DNA of 64,000 nucleotides, taken from positions 930,001 through 994,000 of the forward strand of contig CP031970.1 of the NCBI GenBank assembly GCA_022354845.1, read 5' to 3'. Position 1 is the stretch's first letter; the number at the start of each line of letters is the position of its first letter. The notes under the pieces were generated by a model, which saw only the letters and a list, made by a program, of their open reading frames with translations, searched no databases and was not told where the DNA came from. Positions 1 to 10,485 of the stretch are shown piece after piece. The translations under genes and the position numbers were made by a program. Source of the stretch: Streptococcus suis (GTDB lineage Bacteria > Bacillota > Bacilli > Lactobacillales > Streptococcaceae).

Positions 1-1
1 T

Positions 2-1504
2 ATCACCAAAATATTTGGTGAGTTTGTTGCCAACGACCATATTAATTTGAATGTCAGACGTGGAGAAATTCACGCCCTTTTGGGTGAAAATGGTGCGGGT
101 AAATCGACACTTATGAATATGCTTGCAGGCTTATTGGAGCCTACAAGCGGTGAGATTGTCATTAATGGTAAGGAAGTGAAAATTGATTCCCCTTCCAAAG
201 CTGCACACTTGGGTATCGGGATGGTTCATCAACACTTTATGTTAGTGGATGCCTTTACTGTTGCTGAAAATATTATTTTAGGTAGTGAAACTACTAAAGC
301 CGGTGTTATTGACCTTAAGAAGGCTATTGCAGAAATTAAAGAACTCTCTGCTCGCTACGGTCTTGAAGTAGATCCGACTGCAAAAGTTGCGGATATTTCT
401 GTAGGGGCACAACAACGTGTGGAAATTTTAAAAACACTGTATCGTGGTGCAGACTTACTAATCTTTGATGAACCAACTGCTGTACTTACTCCGGCAGAGA
501 TTGCAGAGCTATTGAAGATTATGAAGACCTTAGTCTCAGAAGGCAAATCAATTATTTTGATTACGCATAAATTGGATGAAATTCGTGCTGTTGCAGATAG
601 TGTAACGGTTATTCGACGTGGTAAATCGATTCAAACTGTGGCAGTTGAAGGAGCAACCAACCAAGATTTGGCTGAATGGATGGTTGGGCGTTCTGTTTCT
701 TTCAAAACAGAGAAAATTGAATCCCATCCAAAAGAAGTTGTTCTTTCTATTAAAGATTTGGTAGTCAATGAAAACCGCGGTATCCCAGCAGTGAAAGGTC
801 TATCTCTTGACGTACGTGCAGGGGAAATAGTGGGTATTGCAGGTATTGATGGCAATGGACAAAGTGAATTGATTCAAGCAATTACTGGACTTCGCAAAGT
901 GAAATCTGGTTCTATCACGATTAAAGGTGAGGAAGTGGTTGGTAAATCACCACGTAAGATTACTGAGATGCAGGTGAGTCACGTTCCTGAAGATCGTCAC
1001 CGTGATGGTTTAGTGCTTCCGTTGACCGTTGCTGAAAATATTGCTCTACAAACTTACTATAAAGAACCAAATTCTAAAAATGGTATTTTGAATTACACAG
1101 CGATTAATGAAAAGGCCCGTCAATTGATGCATGAATTTGATGTGCGTGGTGCAAGTGAATTAGTTCCAGCAAAAGCTCTTTCAGGTGGTAACCAACAAAA
1201 AGCGATCATTGCAAGGGAAATCGATCGCAATCCTGATTTATTGATTGTCAGTCAACCAACACGTGGTTTGGATGTTGGTGCCATTGAATATATTCGTAAA
1301 CGTCTTATTGCTGAACGGGATAAGGGGAAAGCAGTATTGGTTGTCAGCTTCGAATTGGATGAAATTTTGGATGTATCAGACCGTATTGCTGTCATCCACG
1401 ATGGTGTCATTCATGGTATTCTTGATCCTGCTAAGACAAACAAACAAGAATTGGGTGTCTTGATGGCTGGTGGTCATATCGAGGAGGGAGAAGTACATGC
1501 TTAA
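2..1504 (+). CDS. nupA: Nucleoside ABC transporter ATP-binding protein (5' end outside window)
   Basis: ATPase with two fused nucleotide-binding domains that powers uptake of nucleosides by a BmpA-NupABC type importer. The frame is open to the window edge (codons from base 2), so the start and first residues are missing. The first domain has Walker A GENGAGKST, a VGAQQR signature and Walker B LLIFDEPTAVL. The second has a degenerate P-loop (GIDGNGQSE), an intact signature LSGGNQQK and a Walker B reading LLIVSQPTRGLD without the catalytic Glu. That asymmetry is normal for RbsA/YufO-type sugar and nucleoside ATPases. The stop overlaps the start of the first permease by 8 bases, and two permeases follow, which fixes the role. 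The lipoprotein binding component should lie upstream of the window. Family is confident; the substrate is inferred from the family. Confidence 0.9.
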   Translation: MTKIFGEFVANDHINLNVRRGEIHALLGENGAGKSTLMNMLAGLLEPTSGEIVINGKEVKIDSPSKAAHLGIGMVHQHFMLVDAFTVAENIILGSETTKAGVIDLKKAIAEIKELSARYGLEVDPTAKVADISVGAQQRVEILKTLYRGADLLIFDEPTAVLTPAEIAELLKIMKTLVSEGKSIILITHKLDEIRAVADSVTVIRRGKSIQTVAVEGATNQDLAEWMVGRSVSFKTEKIESHPKEVVLSIKDLVVNENRGIPAVKGLSLDVRAGEIVGIAGIDGNGQSELIQAITGLRKVKSGSITIKGEEVVGKSPRKITEMQVSHVPEDRHRDGLVLPLTVAENIALQTYYKEPNSKNGILNYTAINEKARQLMHEFDVRGASELVPAKALSGGNQQKAIIAREIDRNPDLLIVSQPTRGLDVGAIEYIRKRLIAERDKGKAVLVVSFELDEILDVSDRIAVIHDGVIHGILDPAKTNKQELGVLMAGGHIEEGEVHA

Positions 1505-2558
1505 GAAATATCAAACAATACTATTCCCATTGCTAGCGGCAATCAGTGGCTTAGTGCTTGGGGCGATCATCATGTTCATTTTTGGCTATGATCCAATTTG
1601 GGGATATGAGGAATTATTCTACTCTGCTTTTGGGAACATCAAATCAATCGGTGAGATTTTCCGGGCAATGGCTCCTTTAATCTTTACTGCGTTAGGATTC
1701 GCAGTCGCAAGTCGCGCAGGTTTCTTCAACGTTGGTTTGTCTGGTCAAGCCTATGTCGGCTGGGTTTTTGCAGGTTGGTTTGCATTGTTAAATCCTGATT
1801 TACCACGACCAGTTTTGATTTTGGGCACGGTTGTGATAGCGATGGTAGCAGGTGGTATTGCTGGCGCAATTCCTGGTATCCTTCGTGCCTATCTCGGAAC
1901 GAGTGAAGTTATTGTTACGATTATGATGAACTACATCATTCTCTATTCATGTAACTATATCATTCGTGATGTATTTTCAGAAAATTTGATGAAAAATACA
2001 GATTCTACAATTAACGTTTCTGCTAACGCCTCTTATCAAACAGAATGGTTGCGAGCTCTAACGAACAACTCACGGATGAATATTGGTATTTTCTTTGCCA
2101 TTATTGCTGTCATAGTTATTTGGTTCTTAATGACAAAGACAACGCTTGGTTTTGAAATTCGTTCAGTGGGTATCAACCCAACTGCATCTAACTACGCTGG
2201 TATGTCAGCTAAACAAACGATTATTCTATCAATGGTTATTTCCGGTGCTTTAGCTGGACTTGGTGGTGCAATCCAAGGGTTAGGAACGTTCCAGAACGTT
2301 TATATTCAAAGTGGTAATTTAGATATTGGATTCAATGGTATGTCAGTTGCCCTACTGGCTTCGAACTCACCACTGGGAATTCCTTTTGCAGCCTTCTTGT
2401 TTGGTACACTTTCTGTAGGTGCACCTGGTATGGTTCGTGCACAAATTCCACCAGAATTGATAAACGTTGTTACAGCGTCCATTATTTTCTTCATTGGTGT
2501 GAAGTATATCTTTGAACTATTTTTGAATTCAAAAAAAGTAGCGAAAGGAGCTAAGTAA
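1497..2558 (+). CDS. nupB: Nucleoside ABC transporter permease 1
   Basis: Integral membrane permease, BPD_transp_2 (RbsC/YufP-like) family, about 353 residues and strongly hydrophobic. I chose the ATG at 1497 because GAGGAGGG sits 7-15 bases upstream; a longer in-frame reading from 1470 would lie inside the ATPase gene. A positively charged N-terminus (MLKKYQ) precedes the first membrane span, and a conserved block with GFFNVGLSGQ near residue 75 is typical of the family. It overlaps the ATPase gene by 8 bases and the next permease starts one base after its stop, so the three are translated as one operon. It would form the membrane channel as a heterodimer with the next gene product. Confidence 0.9.
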   Translation: MLKKYQTILFPLLAAISGLVLGAIIMFIFGYDPIWGYEELFYSAFGNIKSIGEIFRAMAPLIFTALGFAVASRAGFFNVGLSGQAYVGWVFAGWFALLNPDLPRPVLILGTVVIAMVAGGIAGAIPGILRAYLGTSEVIVTIMMNYIILYSCNYIIRDVFSENLMKNTDSTINVSANASYQTEWLRALTNNSRMNIGIFFAIIAVIVIWFLMTKTTLGFEIRSVGINPTASNYAGMSAKQTIILSMVISGALAGLGGAIQGLGTFQNVYIQSGNLDIGFNGMSVALLASNSPLGIPFAAFLFGTLSVGAPGMVRAQIPPELINVVTASIIFFIGVKYIFELFLNSKKVAKGAK

Positions 2559-2559
2559 G

Positions 2560-3513
2560 ATGAACTTATCTATTTTAACCCTACTCATTTCGCAAATGCT
2601 CATTTATTCAGCACCTTTGATTTTCACAAGTCTTGGAGGAGTATTCTCTGAGCGAAGTGGTATCGTAAACGTTGGTTTGGAAGGAATCATGGTTATTGGT
2701 GCCTTTGCTGGTGTTGTCTTCAACATTGAATTTGCTGAAACTTTTGGTAAAGCTACACCATTTTTAGCGGTCATTGTTGGTGGTTTGGCGGGTGTTGTCT
2801 TTGCCACTATCCATGCGATAGCCACTATTAACTTTAGAGCGGATCACGTAGTTTCTGGTACCGTATTGAACTTACTAGCACCTGCACTCGGTGTTTTCCT
2901 TGTTAAGGTTTTCTATAATAAAGGACAAACTGATAGTATTCGTGAGTCTTTTGGTAAGTTCTCTTTCCCAGTATTGGCAGATATTCCTGTTATTGGTGAT
3001 TTATTCTTTAAAAATACAAGTTTGATGGGTTATGTCGCTATTCTGACTGCATTTGTTTCTTGGTTTGTTTTGTATAAAACAAAATTTGGTTTGCGACTTC
3101 GCTCTGTTGGTGAACACCCTCAAGCAGCTGATACCCTTGGTATCAATGTATACGCAATGCGTTATGCAGGTGTACTGATGTCAGGTTTCTTAGGCGGTGT
3201 TGGTGGTGCTGTAAGTGCCCAATCTGTTAATATCAACTTCTCGGCGACTACGATTATTGGTTCTGGATTCATTGCCTTGGCGGCAGTTATCTTCGGTAAA
3301 TGGAACCCAATTGGTGCAATGCTTGCTAGTCTATTCTTCGGACTATCACAAAGTCTCGCGGTTATTGGTAGTCAATTGCCTGGTTTGAAAGATATTCCAT
3401 CAGTATATCTCCAAATCGCTCCATACTTGATTACAGTTATTGCACTTTCTGCCTTCTTTGGACAATCAGTAGCGCCAAAAGCAGACGGTGTTAACTACAT
3501 TAAATCTAAATAA
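2560..3513 (+). CDS. nupC: Nucleoside ABC transporter permease 2
   Basis: Second permease of the nucleoside importer, BPD_transp_2 (YufQ-like) family, 317 residues with about eight to nine hydrophobic spans. The motif SGIVNVGLEG near residue 33 parallels the GFFNVGLSG motif of its partner. It starts one base after the nupB stop with an AAAGGAG-type ribosome site inside the end of nupB. It is the last gene of the operon: a strong hairpin with a T-run begins about 50 bases after its stop. Family is certain; the exact nucleoside specificity is not visible. Confidence 0.9.
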   Translation: MNLSILTLLISQMLIYSAPLIFTSLGGVFSERSGIVNVGLEGIMVIGAFAGVVFNIEFAETFGKATPFLAVIVGGLAGVVFATIHAIATINFRADHVVSGTVLNLLAPALGVFLVKVFYNKGQTDSIRESFGKFSFPVLADIPVIGDLFFKNTSLMGYVAILTAFVSWFVLYKTKFGLRLRSVGEHPQAADTLGINVYAMRYAGVLMSGFLGGVGGAVSAQSVNINFSATTIIGSGFIALAAVIFGKWNPIGAMLASLFFGLSQSLAVIGSQLPGLKDIPSVYLQIAPYLITVIALSAFFGQSVAPKADGVNYIKSK

Positions 3514-3564
3514 TGTAGGTACACTCTCAATTTTGAGCTTGAGAATTGAGATAATCTAACAATA

Positions 3565-3618
3565 AAACGCATAAAATCAGTGTTTTGGAACATAATTTTA
3601 TGCGTTTTTTTGTTTTTT
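3565..3618 (+). terminator. Terminator of the nucleoside transporter operon
   Basis: The inverted repeat AAACGCATAAAAT / ATTTTATGCGTTT (3565-3577 with 3595-3607) is followed directly by a long T-run, a textbook intrinsic terminator. Confidence 0.9.
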
Positions 3619-3650
3619 TCCCTATTTAAAATAACTGAGGTGCAGGTTAT

Positions 3651-3678
3651 TAGAACAGCCTAGAGTCTGGCTGTTCTA
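3651..3678. repeat. Perfect 10-bp hairpin without T-run
   Basis: TAGAACAGCC (3651-3660) and GGCTGTTCTA (3669-3678) are perfect inverted repeats with an 8-base loop. No T-run follows on either side, so it is not an obvious terminator. The gap 3514-3815 otherwise holds only the two convergent terminators of the nucleoside operon and ldh. Confidence 0.5.
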
Positions 3679-3766
3679 GGATTGAAATAAGACTTACGTA
3701 ACAAATCACTTTCGTAGAGTACGGCAAGCCGAAAATGACTATATCAAAGCTAATTCAAATGGATAT

Positions 3767-3797
3767 AAAAAAGGTGGCCTAAGTGACTCACCTTCTT
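3767..3797 (-). terminator. Terminator of ldh
   Basis: Read on the minus strand, AAGGTG ... CACCTT closes a short hairpin that is followed by TTTT, about 20 bases after the ldh stop. The stem is only 6 bp plus possible inner pairs, so it is weaker than the facing terminator. Confidence 0.6.
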
Positions 3798-3815
3798 TGC
3801 TATTTAATAATAGAA

Positions 3816-4802
<987 letters not shown>

Positions 4803-4827
4803 CTAAACATCTCCTTTGTTTTATTTA

Positions 4828-4881
4828 GGGATAGCTATCCCAACCACTAACCATTCTAGCATTTTTTCAGACCTTTGTCAC
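4828..4881 (-). promoter_or_regulatory. ldh promoter with leader palindrome
   Basis: On the minus strand GTGACA (4876-4881), a 17-base spacer and TAGAAT (4853-4858), preceded by TG, form a good sigma-A promoter. Just downstream of the expected start of transcription lies a perfect 14-bp palindrome, GGGATAGCTATCCC (4828-4841). It could be an operator or a 5' mRNA hairpin. The binding protein is unknown. Confidence 0.75.
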
Positions 4882-4926
4882 TAAAGAAAGATCGTTTGAA
4901 AATGTTTACATAGTGATTTCAAAAGA

Positions 4927-4954
4927 AGAAAACGTTTGAAAAATATGGTATAAT
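4927..4954 (+). promoter_or_regulatory. gyrA promoter, extended -10, with cre-like sequence
   Basis: TGGTATAAT (4946-4954) is an extended -10 about 36 bases before the gyrA ATG; no good -35 is seen at 17-bp spacing. AGAAAACGTTTGAA (4927-4940), just upstream, resembles a CcpA cre site with mismatches at its ends and sits between gyrA and ldh. The cre reading is tentative. Confidence 0.5.
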
Positions 4955-4989
4955 AGTAGTATTAACGACAGTTGAAATGAGGCATATTA

Positions 4990-7434
4990 ATGCAAGACAA
5001 AAATTTAGTTACGGTAAATTTGACTAATGAGATGAAGACCTCTTTCATCGATTATGCCATGAGTGTAATCGTTGCACGCGCTCTTCCTGATGTACGTGAT
5101 GGTCTTAAGCCCGTACACCGACGCATTCTTTATGGAATGAACGAACTTGGTATTACTCCAGATAAGCCACATAAAAAATCTGCACGTATCACTGGTGATG
5201 TAATGGGTAAATACCACCCTCATGGTGATAGTGCTATTTATGAGGCAATGGTCCGTATGGCTCAATGGTGGAGCTATCGTCACATGCTGGTTGACGGTCA
5301 TGGTAACTTTGGTTCCATGGACGGTGATGGTGCCGCTGCCCAGCGGTATACTGAGGCGCGCATGAGCAAGATTGCTCTTGAAATGTTGCGTGATATCAAT
5401 AAAAACACGGTTGATTTTGCTGATAACTATGACTCGAGCGAGCGTGAGCCAGAAGTACTTCCAGCACGTTTCCCTAATCTATTGGTGAACGGGACTACTG
5501 GTATTGCGGTTGGTATGGCAACAAACATTCCACCGCACAACTTGGGTGAAACCATTGATGCTGTTAAGCTCGTGATGGACAATCCTGATGTAACGACGCG
5601 TGAAATTATGGAAGTCCTACCTGGGCCAGACTTTCCAACAGGAGCTATGGTCATGGGTAAATCTGGAATTCACCGTGCTTATGAAACTGGTAAAGGCTCA
5701 ATTGTTCTTCGTTCTCGTACTGAAATTGAAGAATATGGAAACGGACGTGAACGTATCGTTGTTACTGAATTCCCATATATGGTCAATAAGTCCAAGGTTC
5801 AAGAGCATATTGTTAAATTGGTTCAAGAAAAACGTATTGAAGGCATTACAGCTGTTCGAGACGAATCTAACCGTGAAGGGGTTCGCTTTGTAATTGAAGT
5901 GCGTCGAGATGCCTCAGCTAATGTTATTTTGAACAATCTCTTTAAACAAACGCAATTGCAAACCAACTTTAGTTTCAATATGTTGGCTATTCAAAATGGG
6001 GTACCGAAGATTCTTTCTGTACGTCAAATTTTAGAGTCTTATATTGAACACCAAAAAGAAGTTGTTACACGTCGCACTCAATTTGATAAGGAAAAAGCAG
6101 AAGCACGCGCTCATATTTTAGAAGGCTTGCTGATTGCTCTGGACCATATTGATGAAGTCATACGTATCATTCGTAATTCAGAAACGGATGCACTTGCTCA
6201 AGCTGAATTAATGGAACGTTTTGACTTGTCCGAACGACAAAGTCAGGCTATCTTGGATATGCGTCTTCGTCGTTTGACCGGATTGGAACGTGATAAGATC
6301 CAGTCAGAGTATGACGAATTGGTTTCTTTGATAGCTGATTTGATAGATATTTTGGCAAAACCTGAACGTGTTGTCTTGATCATCAAAGAAGAACTAGAAG
6401 AAGTAAAACGCAAACATGCTGACCCACGTCGTACTGAATTGATGGTTGGTGAAGTCATTTCCTTGGAAGATGAGGATCTTATTGAGGAAGCAGATGTATT
6501 GATTACCTTATCCAATCAAGGCTATATCAAACGGTTGGCACAAGATGAATTCCAAGCTCAAAAACGTGGCGGTCGTGGAGTCCAAGGTACAGGTGTGAAA
6601 GATGATGACTTCGTTCGCGAACTAGTATCAACCAGTACCCATGATCACCTGCTTTTCTTCACCAATAAGGGGCGTGTATATCGTCTCAAGGGCTATGAAA
6701 TTCCTGAATATGGTCGAACCGCTAAGGGGCTCCCAGTTGTCAACTTATTGAAACTGGAAGAAAATGAGTCTATTCAGACCATTATCAATGTGACAAAGGA
6801 TCAAGCCGCTGATTACTATCTTTTCTTTGCGACGCGTCAAGGGATTGTTAAACGTACAAATGTAAATGAATTCTCCAATATTCGACAAAACGGTCTCAAG
6901 GCTTTGAATTTGAAAGATGATGATGAACTAATCAATGTTTTCCTTACTGATGGTCAAGCAGATGTTATTATGGGGACAAAATTTGGCTATTCTGTTCGAT
7001 TTGCAGAAACAGATGTTCGAAATATGGGCCGTACCGCAACAGGCGTACGTGGAATAAAACTCCGTGAAGGAGATCATTTAGTCAGTGCGACCATTGTATC
7101 TGATGATCAGGAAGTGTTAGTCCTTTCAGAAAAAGGTTATGGAAAACGTACACCAGCCTCTGAATATCCAACGAAAGGCCGTGGTGGTAAAGGTATCATC
7201 ACTCTGAAAGTTGCTGATAAAAATGGCCCTCTTGCTGGTTTAACAACTGTACAGGGCAATGAAGATATTATGGTTATTACGGATACAGGAGTTATCATCC
7301 GTACAAGTATTGCTAATATCTCACAGACCGGTCGTTCAACAATGGGTGTTAAAGTCATGCGACTAGATGAAGAAGCAAAAATTATGACCTTTGCCTTAGT
7401 TGATGCAGCAGATCAGAAAGATCAAGAGGAGTAG
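4990..7434 (+). CDS. gyrA: DNA gyrase subunit A
   Basis: Breakage-reunion subunit of DNA gyrase, which introduces negative supercoils with GyrB. The 814-residue length is normal for streptococci. The winged-helix/tower core carries the catalytic Tyr120 in QRYTEARM. The C-terminal beta-pinwheel starts around residue 500 and contains the gyrase-specific GyrA box (QKRGGRG near residue 530), which separates it from ParC. In the quinolone-resistance region the positions corresponding to the usual targets are Ser81 and Glu85 (motif [10 protein letters not shown]), the susceptible-type residues. ATG at 4990 sits behind a weak GAGG site. srtA starts three bases after its stop, so the two are co-transcribed. 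Confidence 0.98.
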   Translation: MQDKNLVTVNLTNEMKTSFIDYAMSVIVARALPDVRDGLKPVHRRILYGMNELGITPDKPHKKSARITGDVMGKYHPHGDSAIYEAMVRMAQWWSYRHMLVDGHGNFGSMDGDGAAAQRYTEARMSKIALEMLRDINKNTVDFADNYDSSEREPEVLPARFPNLLVNGTTGIAVGMATNIPPHNLGETIDAVKLVMDNPDVTTREIMEVLPGPDFPTGAMVMGKSGIHRAYETGKGSIVLRSRTEIEEYGNGRERIVVTEFPYMVNKSKVQEHIVKLVQEKRIEGITAVRDESNREGVRFVIEVRRDASANVILNNLFKQTQLQTNFSFNMLAIQNGVPKILSVRQILESYIEHQKEVVTRRTQFDKEKAEARAHILEGLLIALDHIDEVIRIIRNSETDALAQAELMERFDLSERQSQAILDMRLRRLTGLERDKIQSEYDELVSLIADLIDILAKPERVVLIIKEELEEVKRKHADPRRTELMVGEVISLEDEDLIEEADVLITLSNQGYIKRLAQDEFQAQKRGGRGVQGTGVKDDDFVRELVSTSTHDHLLFFTNKGRVYRLKGYEIPEYGRTAKGLPVVNLLKLEENESIQTIINVTKDQAADYYLFFATRQGIVKRTNVNEFSNIRQNGLKALNLKDDDELINVFLTDGQADVIMGTKFGYSVRFAETDVRNMGRTATGVRGIKLREGDHLVSATIVSDDQEVLVLSEKGYGKRTPASEYPTKGRGGKGIITLKVADKNGPLAGLTTVQGNEDIMVITDTGVIIRTSIANISQTGRSTMGVKVMRLDEEAKIMTFALVDAADQKDQEE

Positions 7435-7437
7435 GGA

Positions 7438-8187
7438 ATGTCAAAACGTTCACCGAAAAAGAAGGGCAAGAACAGAACATGGATGAACTTACTTGCCTTG
7501 ATACTCTTTTTGATTTCACTAGCACTTATTTTCAATACTTCGATTAGAAATTTTATTATTGGTTGGAATACTAATAAGTATCAGATTACAAATATCAGTT
7601 CTGAAGATATTGAAAAGAATAAACAAGCGGACTCAACTTTTGATTTTAAACAAGTTGAAGCCGTTTCGACGGAGGCTATTCTGAAGGCGCAATGGGAAGC
7701 AGAGAGACTGCCAGTTATTGGTGGAATTACTGTGCCTGAATTGGGAATTAATTTGCCGATTTTCAAGGGTGTAGGGAATACGTCGCTAATGTATGGAGCT
7801 GGAACGATGAAAGAGACTCAAGAAATGGGAATAGGAAACTATGCCCTAGCCAGTCACCATATCTTCGGTGTTGCCGGGTCTGCGGATGTCCTTTTCTCTC
7901 CATTGGATCGAGCTGAAAAAGGAATGAAGATTTACCTAACTGATAAAAATACAATCTATACCTATGTGATTGATAGTGTTGAAGTTGTAAGTCCAGAAAG
8001 CGTCTATGTTATTGACGATGTCGAAGGACGCACAGAAGTGACTTTGGTTACTTGTACGGACTATTATTCAACACAAAGGATTATTGTAAAAGGTATTCTT
8101 GAAATTTCTATTCCATATGCTGATGCATCAGAGGATATAAAAAAAGCTTTCTCTCACGGATACAATCAGTATGATTATGGTCAATAA
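7438..8187 (+). CDS. srtA: Sortase A, housekeeping class
   Basis: Membrane-anchored transpeptidase that cleaves LPXTG proteins and attaches them to peptidoglycan. The 249 residues include a basic N-terminus (KRSPKKKGK), one membrane span at about residues 15-36 (signal anchor, type II), and a sortase domain from about residue 100. The catalytic His lies in LASHHIFG, the Cys in TLVTCTDYY and the Arg in STQRIIVKG. It starts three bases after gyrA, with ribosome site GAGGAGTAGGG overlapping the gyrA end. The gyrA-srtA pairing is typical for streptococci and has no obvious functional link. A terminator follows at 8242. Confidence 0.97.
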   Translation: MSKRSPKKKGKNRTWMNLLALILFLISLALIFNTSIRNFIIGWNTNKYQITNISSEDIEKNKQADSTFDFKQVEAVSTEAILKAQWEAERLPVIGGITVPELGINLPIFKGVGNTSLMYGAGTMKETQEMGIGNYALASHHIFGVAGSADVLFSPLDRAEKGMKIYLTDKNTIYTYVIDSVEVVSPESVYVIDDVEGRTEVTLVTCTDYYSTQRIIVKGILEISIPYADASEDIKKAFSHGYNQYDYGQ

Positions 8188-8241
8188 GACAAGACGATTG
8201 CCAGCTTTTAAATCATTTTTATGTAACCTTCGAATTAATTT

Positions 8242-8297
8242 AGAAAGTTGAATGAATAGAGCACGTATTCTCTATATCTTTCAACTTTCTTTTTCCT
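8242..8297 (+). terminator. Terminator of gyrA-srtA
   Basis: AGAAAGTTGAA (8242-8252) pairs with TTCAACTTTCT (8280-8290), with further AT-rich pairs inside, and is followed by TTTTTCC. Confidence 0.85.
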
Positions 8298-8329
8298 TGT
8301 TTTACGAATAGATGTATGAGGAGGAAATT

Positions 8330-9010
8330 ATGTATCAAATTGATTTTAAAGAAGAATCGCTTTTACCACGTGAGCGTTTAGTCGAAGTTGGGCCAGAACG
8401 CCTAAGTAATCAAGAGTTATTAGCTATTTTTATTCGAACGGGTACGAAAAATGAACCTGTCACCATTTTATCCAATAGATTATTGAATCAATTGGAGAAT
8501 TTAGCAAATTTAAGAGATTTATCTATCGAAGAATTGCAGACTTTAACGGGTATTGGTCGTGTAAAAGCAATAGAGATTAAAGCCATGATTGAGCTCGGAA
8601 AACGGATCAATCAATCCCACTTGTTGCTAAATGAACAAGTACTAGGTAGTGAAAAATTGGGTCGCAAGATGATTCAAGAAATTGGAGATAAAAAACAAGA
8701 GCATCTGGTTGCGCTCTATCTCAATACACAAAATCAAATCATCAAACAGGAGACAATATTTATTGGAAGTGTGAATCGTAGTATTGCAGAACCACGGGAA
8801 ATCCTGCATCATGCTATCAAATGCATGGCCACATCAGTGATTATTGTCCATAATCACCCTTCGGGGTCGGTTAACCCTAGCAAGAATGACTTACTTTTTA
8901 CAGAAAATTTAAAACAGTCCTGCGATGTGCTAGGACTGGTCTTATTAGATCATTTAATTGTAGGTAATAAAAATTACTATTCCTTCCGAGAGGAAAGTGA
9001 GCTGTTTTAG
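8330..9010 (+). CDS. radC: RadC family JAB/MPN domain protein
   Basis: RadC-family protein of about 226 residues. A helix-hairpin-helix N-terminal region ([14 protein letters not shown], about 70-85) is followed by a JAB/MPN metalloprotease-like domain from about residue 105. The zinc motif HNHPSG(x)2NPSKND is intact. The old link to DNA repair is not supported for most members and the true role is unknown. I chose ATG at 8330 because GAGGAGG lies 6-12 bases upstream; an upstream ATG at 8312 lacks such a site. The last four bases overlap tail-to-tail with the disrupted amidotransferase gene on the other strand. Confidence 0.93.
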   Translation: MYQIDFKEESLLPRERLVEVGPERLSNQELLAIFIRTGTKNEPVTILSNRLLNQLENLANLRDLSIEELQTLTGIGRVKAIEIKAMIELGKRINQSHLLLNEQVLGSEKLGRKMIQEIGDKKQEHLVALYLNTQNQIIKQETIFIGSVNRSIAEPREILHHAIKCMATSVIIVHNHPSGSVNPSKNDLLFTENLKQSCDVLGLVLLDHLIVGNKNYYSFREESELF

Positions 9011-9688
9011 AACTGATTGACGATGTAATCAAATAGCCTTTTTTCCGTCTCTCGTTCGCCGTAAAGTAATTCAGGATGCCATTGAACACCCAAAAAGGTA
9101 TGAGAGTCTCTTGTAGACTGTACCGCTTCAATGGTTTGTTTATCTGGGGATAGGGCGATAATTTCCAAAGAGGGAGCTAATTTGTCGATTGCTTGGCGAT
9201 GGAATGAATTAACGGTTGGCTCCTGAGCATAGATCTGTGATAATTGGCTTTCAATTGGGAAATAGAGGTCTTGGCTAGGTTGATTGCCGGTATTTTCCTG
9301 CCAATGCCCTAAAACCTCTTGATGGAGACTGCCACCTTGGGCGACGGCCTCTACAAATGCCAAATATAGGTTTTTCTTGATGGTGAGCAGCTTCTATCAG
9401 TGCTAGTTCAAATCGATCTCGCTCAGGAAAATTATTGCTACTATCTATGAGTAGTTTTTCCTGATAGTGAATAGGCTCAACATTTTGTCCACCAGTCAAT
9501 ACTAATTTATCAACTAGTTTCATATACTGCTCAGCAAGTTCTGGACGAGTGACTGGTAGAATTAGTGGAATGCCACCAGCATCTTCAATAGCATTCACTA
9601 AGCAAGTTTGAGTATAAGAAAGCAGGGGTTCTGTATGATCCCCTGTTTTATAATGATTTCCGGAAATTCCAATGATTGGTTGACTCAT
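9007..9688 (-). pseudogene. Class I glutamine amidotransferase (peptidase C26, PuuD-like), broken by a small deletion
   Basis: The gene reads in two frames. Residues 1-115 (from ATG 9688) have the family start MSQPIIGISGN, the LTGGQNVEP loop and the nucleophile motif FGICRG. Translation then shifts frame and ends after about 137 residues. The rest of the domain continues in a second frame from about 9360 (VAQGGSLHQE to the end), with the catalytic His-Glu pair in GVQWHPE. In relatives about five residues (MQLxN-like) separate GICRG from the VAxGGSL block. Here they are missing and one extra C is left, which fits a net loss of about 14 bases. The catalytic Cys and the His-Glu pair are therefore on different polypeptides, and the protein is almost certainly dead. 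Family members hydrolyse gamma-glutamyl compounds. Confidence 0.85.
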
Positions 9689-9691
9689 TTT

Positions 9692-10330
9692 CTATCCTTT
9701 GCGCATGAAATAAAGTAGTGTCTGTAGTTCACTTGTCAAGTCTACATATTGGACAACAACATCTTTAGGAACGGTCAAGTTGATTGGTGAAAAGCTAAGA
9801 ATACCTTTAACGCCAGCTTCAACCAATACATCAGTAACTTCTTGAGCTTTAACGCTTGGAACCGTTAGGATGGCAGTCTGAGAATTAGCTTCCTTGATGC
9901 GATCTTTTAACTCTGAAATCGCATGGATAGGAACATTTTCATCTATGGTTCCGACTGCAGGATTATCATCAGCTTCAAAAGCCATGATGATTTTCATTTT
10001 ATTTCTTTCGTGAAACTTGTAGTGAAGAAGGGCACGACCCATATTCCCAACCCCGATTAACATAACATTGGTAATCGAGTTATCGTTTAAAATATCGGCA
10101 AAAAAGTCCATTAAATCCTTCACATTATAACCAAATCCACGGCGTCCAAGTTCACCAAAATATGAGAAATCTCGGCGGACAGTAGCAGAGTCGATTCCGA
10201 TTGCCTCTGCAATCTCTTTTGAACTTGCTTTTTCGATTTTCTCCGCATAGAATCGTTTAAATACGCGATAGTAAATGGATAGTCGTTTAGCTGTGGCGCG
10301 TGGGATTTCAGTATTTTTATCGTTTTTCAC
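9692..10330 (-). CDS. rex: Redox-sensing transcriptional repressor Rex
   Basis: Represses fermentation and NADH-consuming genes when NADH is low; NADH binding releases it from DNA. At 212 residues it has normal length. A winged helix-turn-helix at about 5-75 ([19 protein letters not shown]) precedes a Rossmann domain at about 80-200 with GVGNMGRAL. The C-terminal helix used for domain swapping ends in [11 protein letters not shown]. The ATG at 10330 has a TAAGGAG site upstream. Its stop lies three bases before the start of the disrupted amidotransferase gene, so both probably share a transcript. Candidate targets in the window include ldh and lctP, but no consensus operator was found there. 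Confidence 0.97.
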   Translation of the reverse strand: MKNDKNTEIPRATAKRLSIYYRVFKRFYAEKIEKASSKEIAEAIGIDSATVRRDFSYFGELGRRGFGYNVKDLMDFFADILNDNSITNVMLIGVGNMGRALLHYKFHERNKMKIIMAFEADDNPAVGTIDENVPIHAISELKDRIKEANSQTAILTVPSVKAQEVTDVLVEAGVKGILSFSPINLTVPKDVVVQYVDLTSELQTLLYFMRKG

Positions 10331-10360
10331 ATGTATCTCCTTAAAAACATTTTTATGTTG

Positions 10361-10377
10361 TTCTACAAAATGTAGAA
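10361..10377 (-). promoter_or_regulatory. 17-bp inverted repeat upstream of rex
   Basis: TTCTACA-AAA-TGTAGAA lies about 30-47 bases upstream of the rex start codon. It does not match the Rex operator (TTGTGAA-n-TTCACAA). A half-site-like TTGTGAA lies further up at 10429-10435. It could be an operator or an mRNA hairpin. Confidence 0.4.
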
Positions 10378-10456
10378 TAATATCTTTTTTGTAAATGATA
10401 GATTATCTTCTACTATTTTAGTGCAAGTTTGTGAAAAAATCAACAGATTGAACTGA

Positions 10457-10485
10457 AAAAGATTAAACAGTTTTCTGTTTAATCT
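10457..10485 (-). terminator. Terminator of the prs-desulfurase-DUF operon, overlapping the last stop codon
   Basis: AGATTAAACAG (10460-10470) and CTGTTTAATCT (10475-10485) form a perfect 11-bp stem with a 4-base loop. On the minus strand TTTTT follows. The stop codon of the DUF4649 gene (10479-10481) lies inside the stem. Confidence 0.85.

Noticed and set aside
5005..5301. 98-codon minus-strand frame within gyrA
   Set aside because: Shadow of gyrA; the plus-strand reading is a fully conserved protein. The same holds for the other long antisense frames in ldh, uvrB, radC, pta and gajA.
4990..7434. Quinolone resistance substitution in GyrA
   Set aside because: The key positions read Ser81 and Glu85, the susceptible-type residues.
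10424..10442. Rex operator upstream of rex
   Set aside because: Only one half-site (TTGTGAA) is present; the second half reads ATCAACA.
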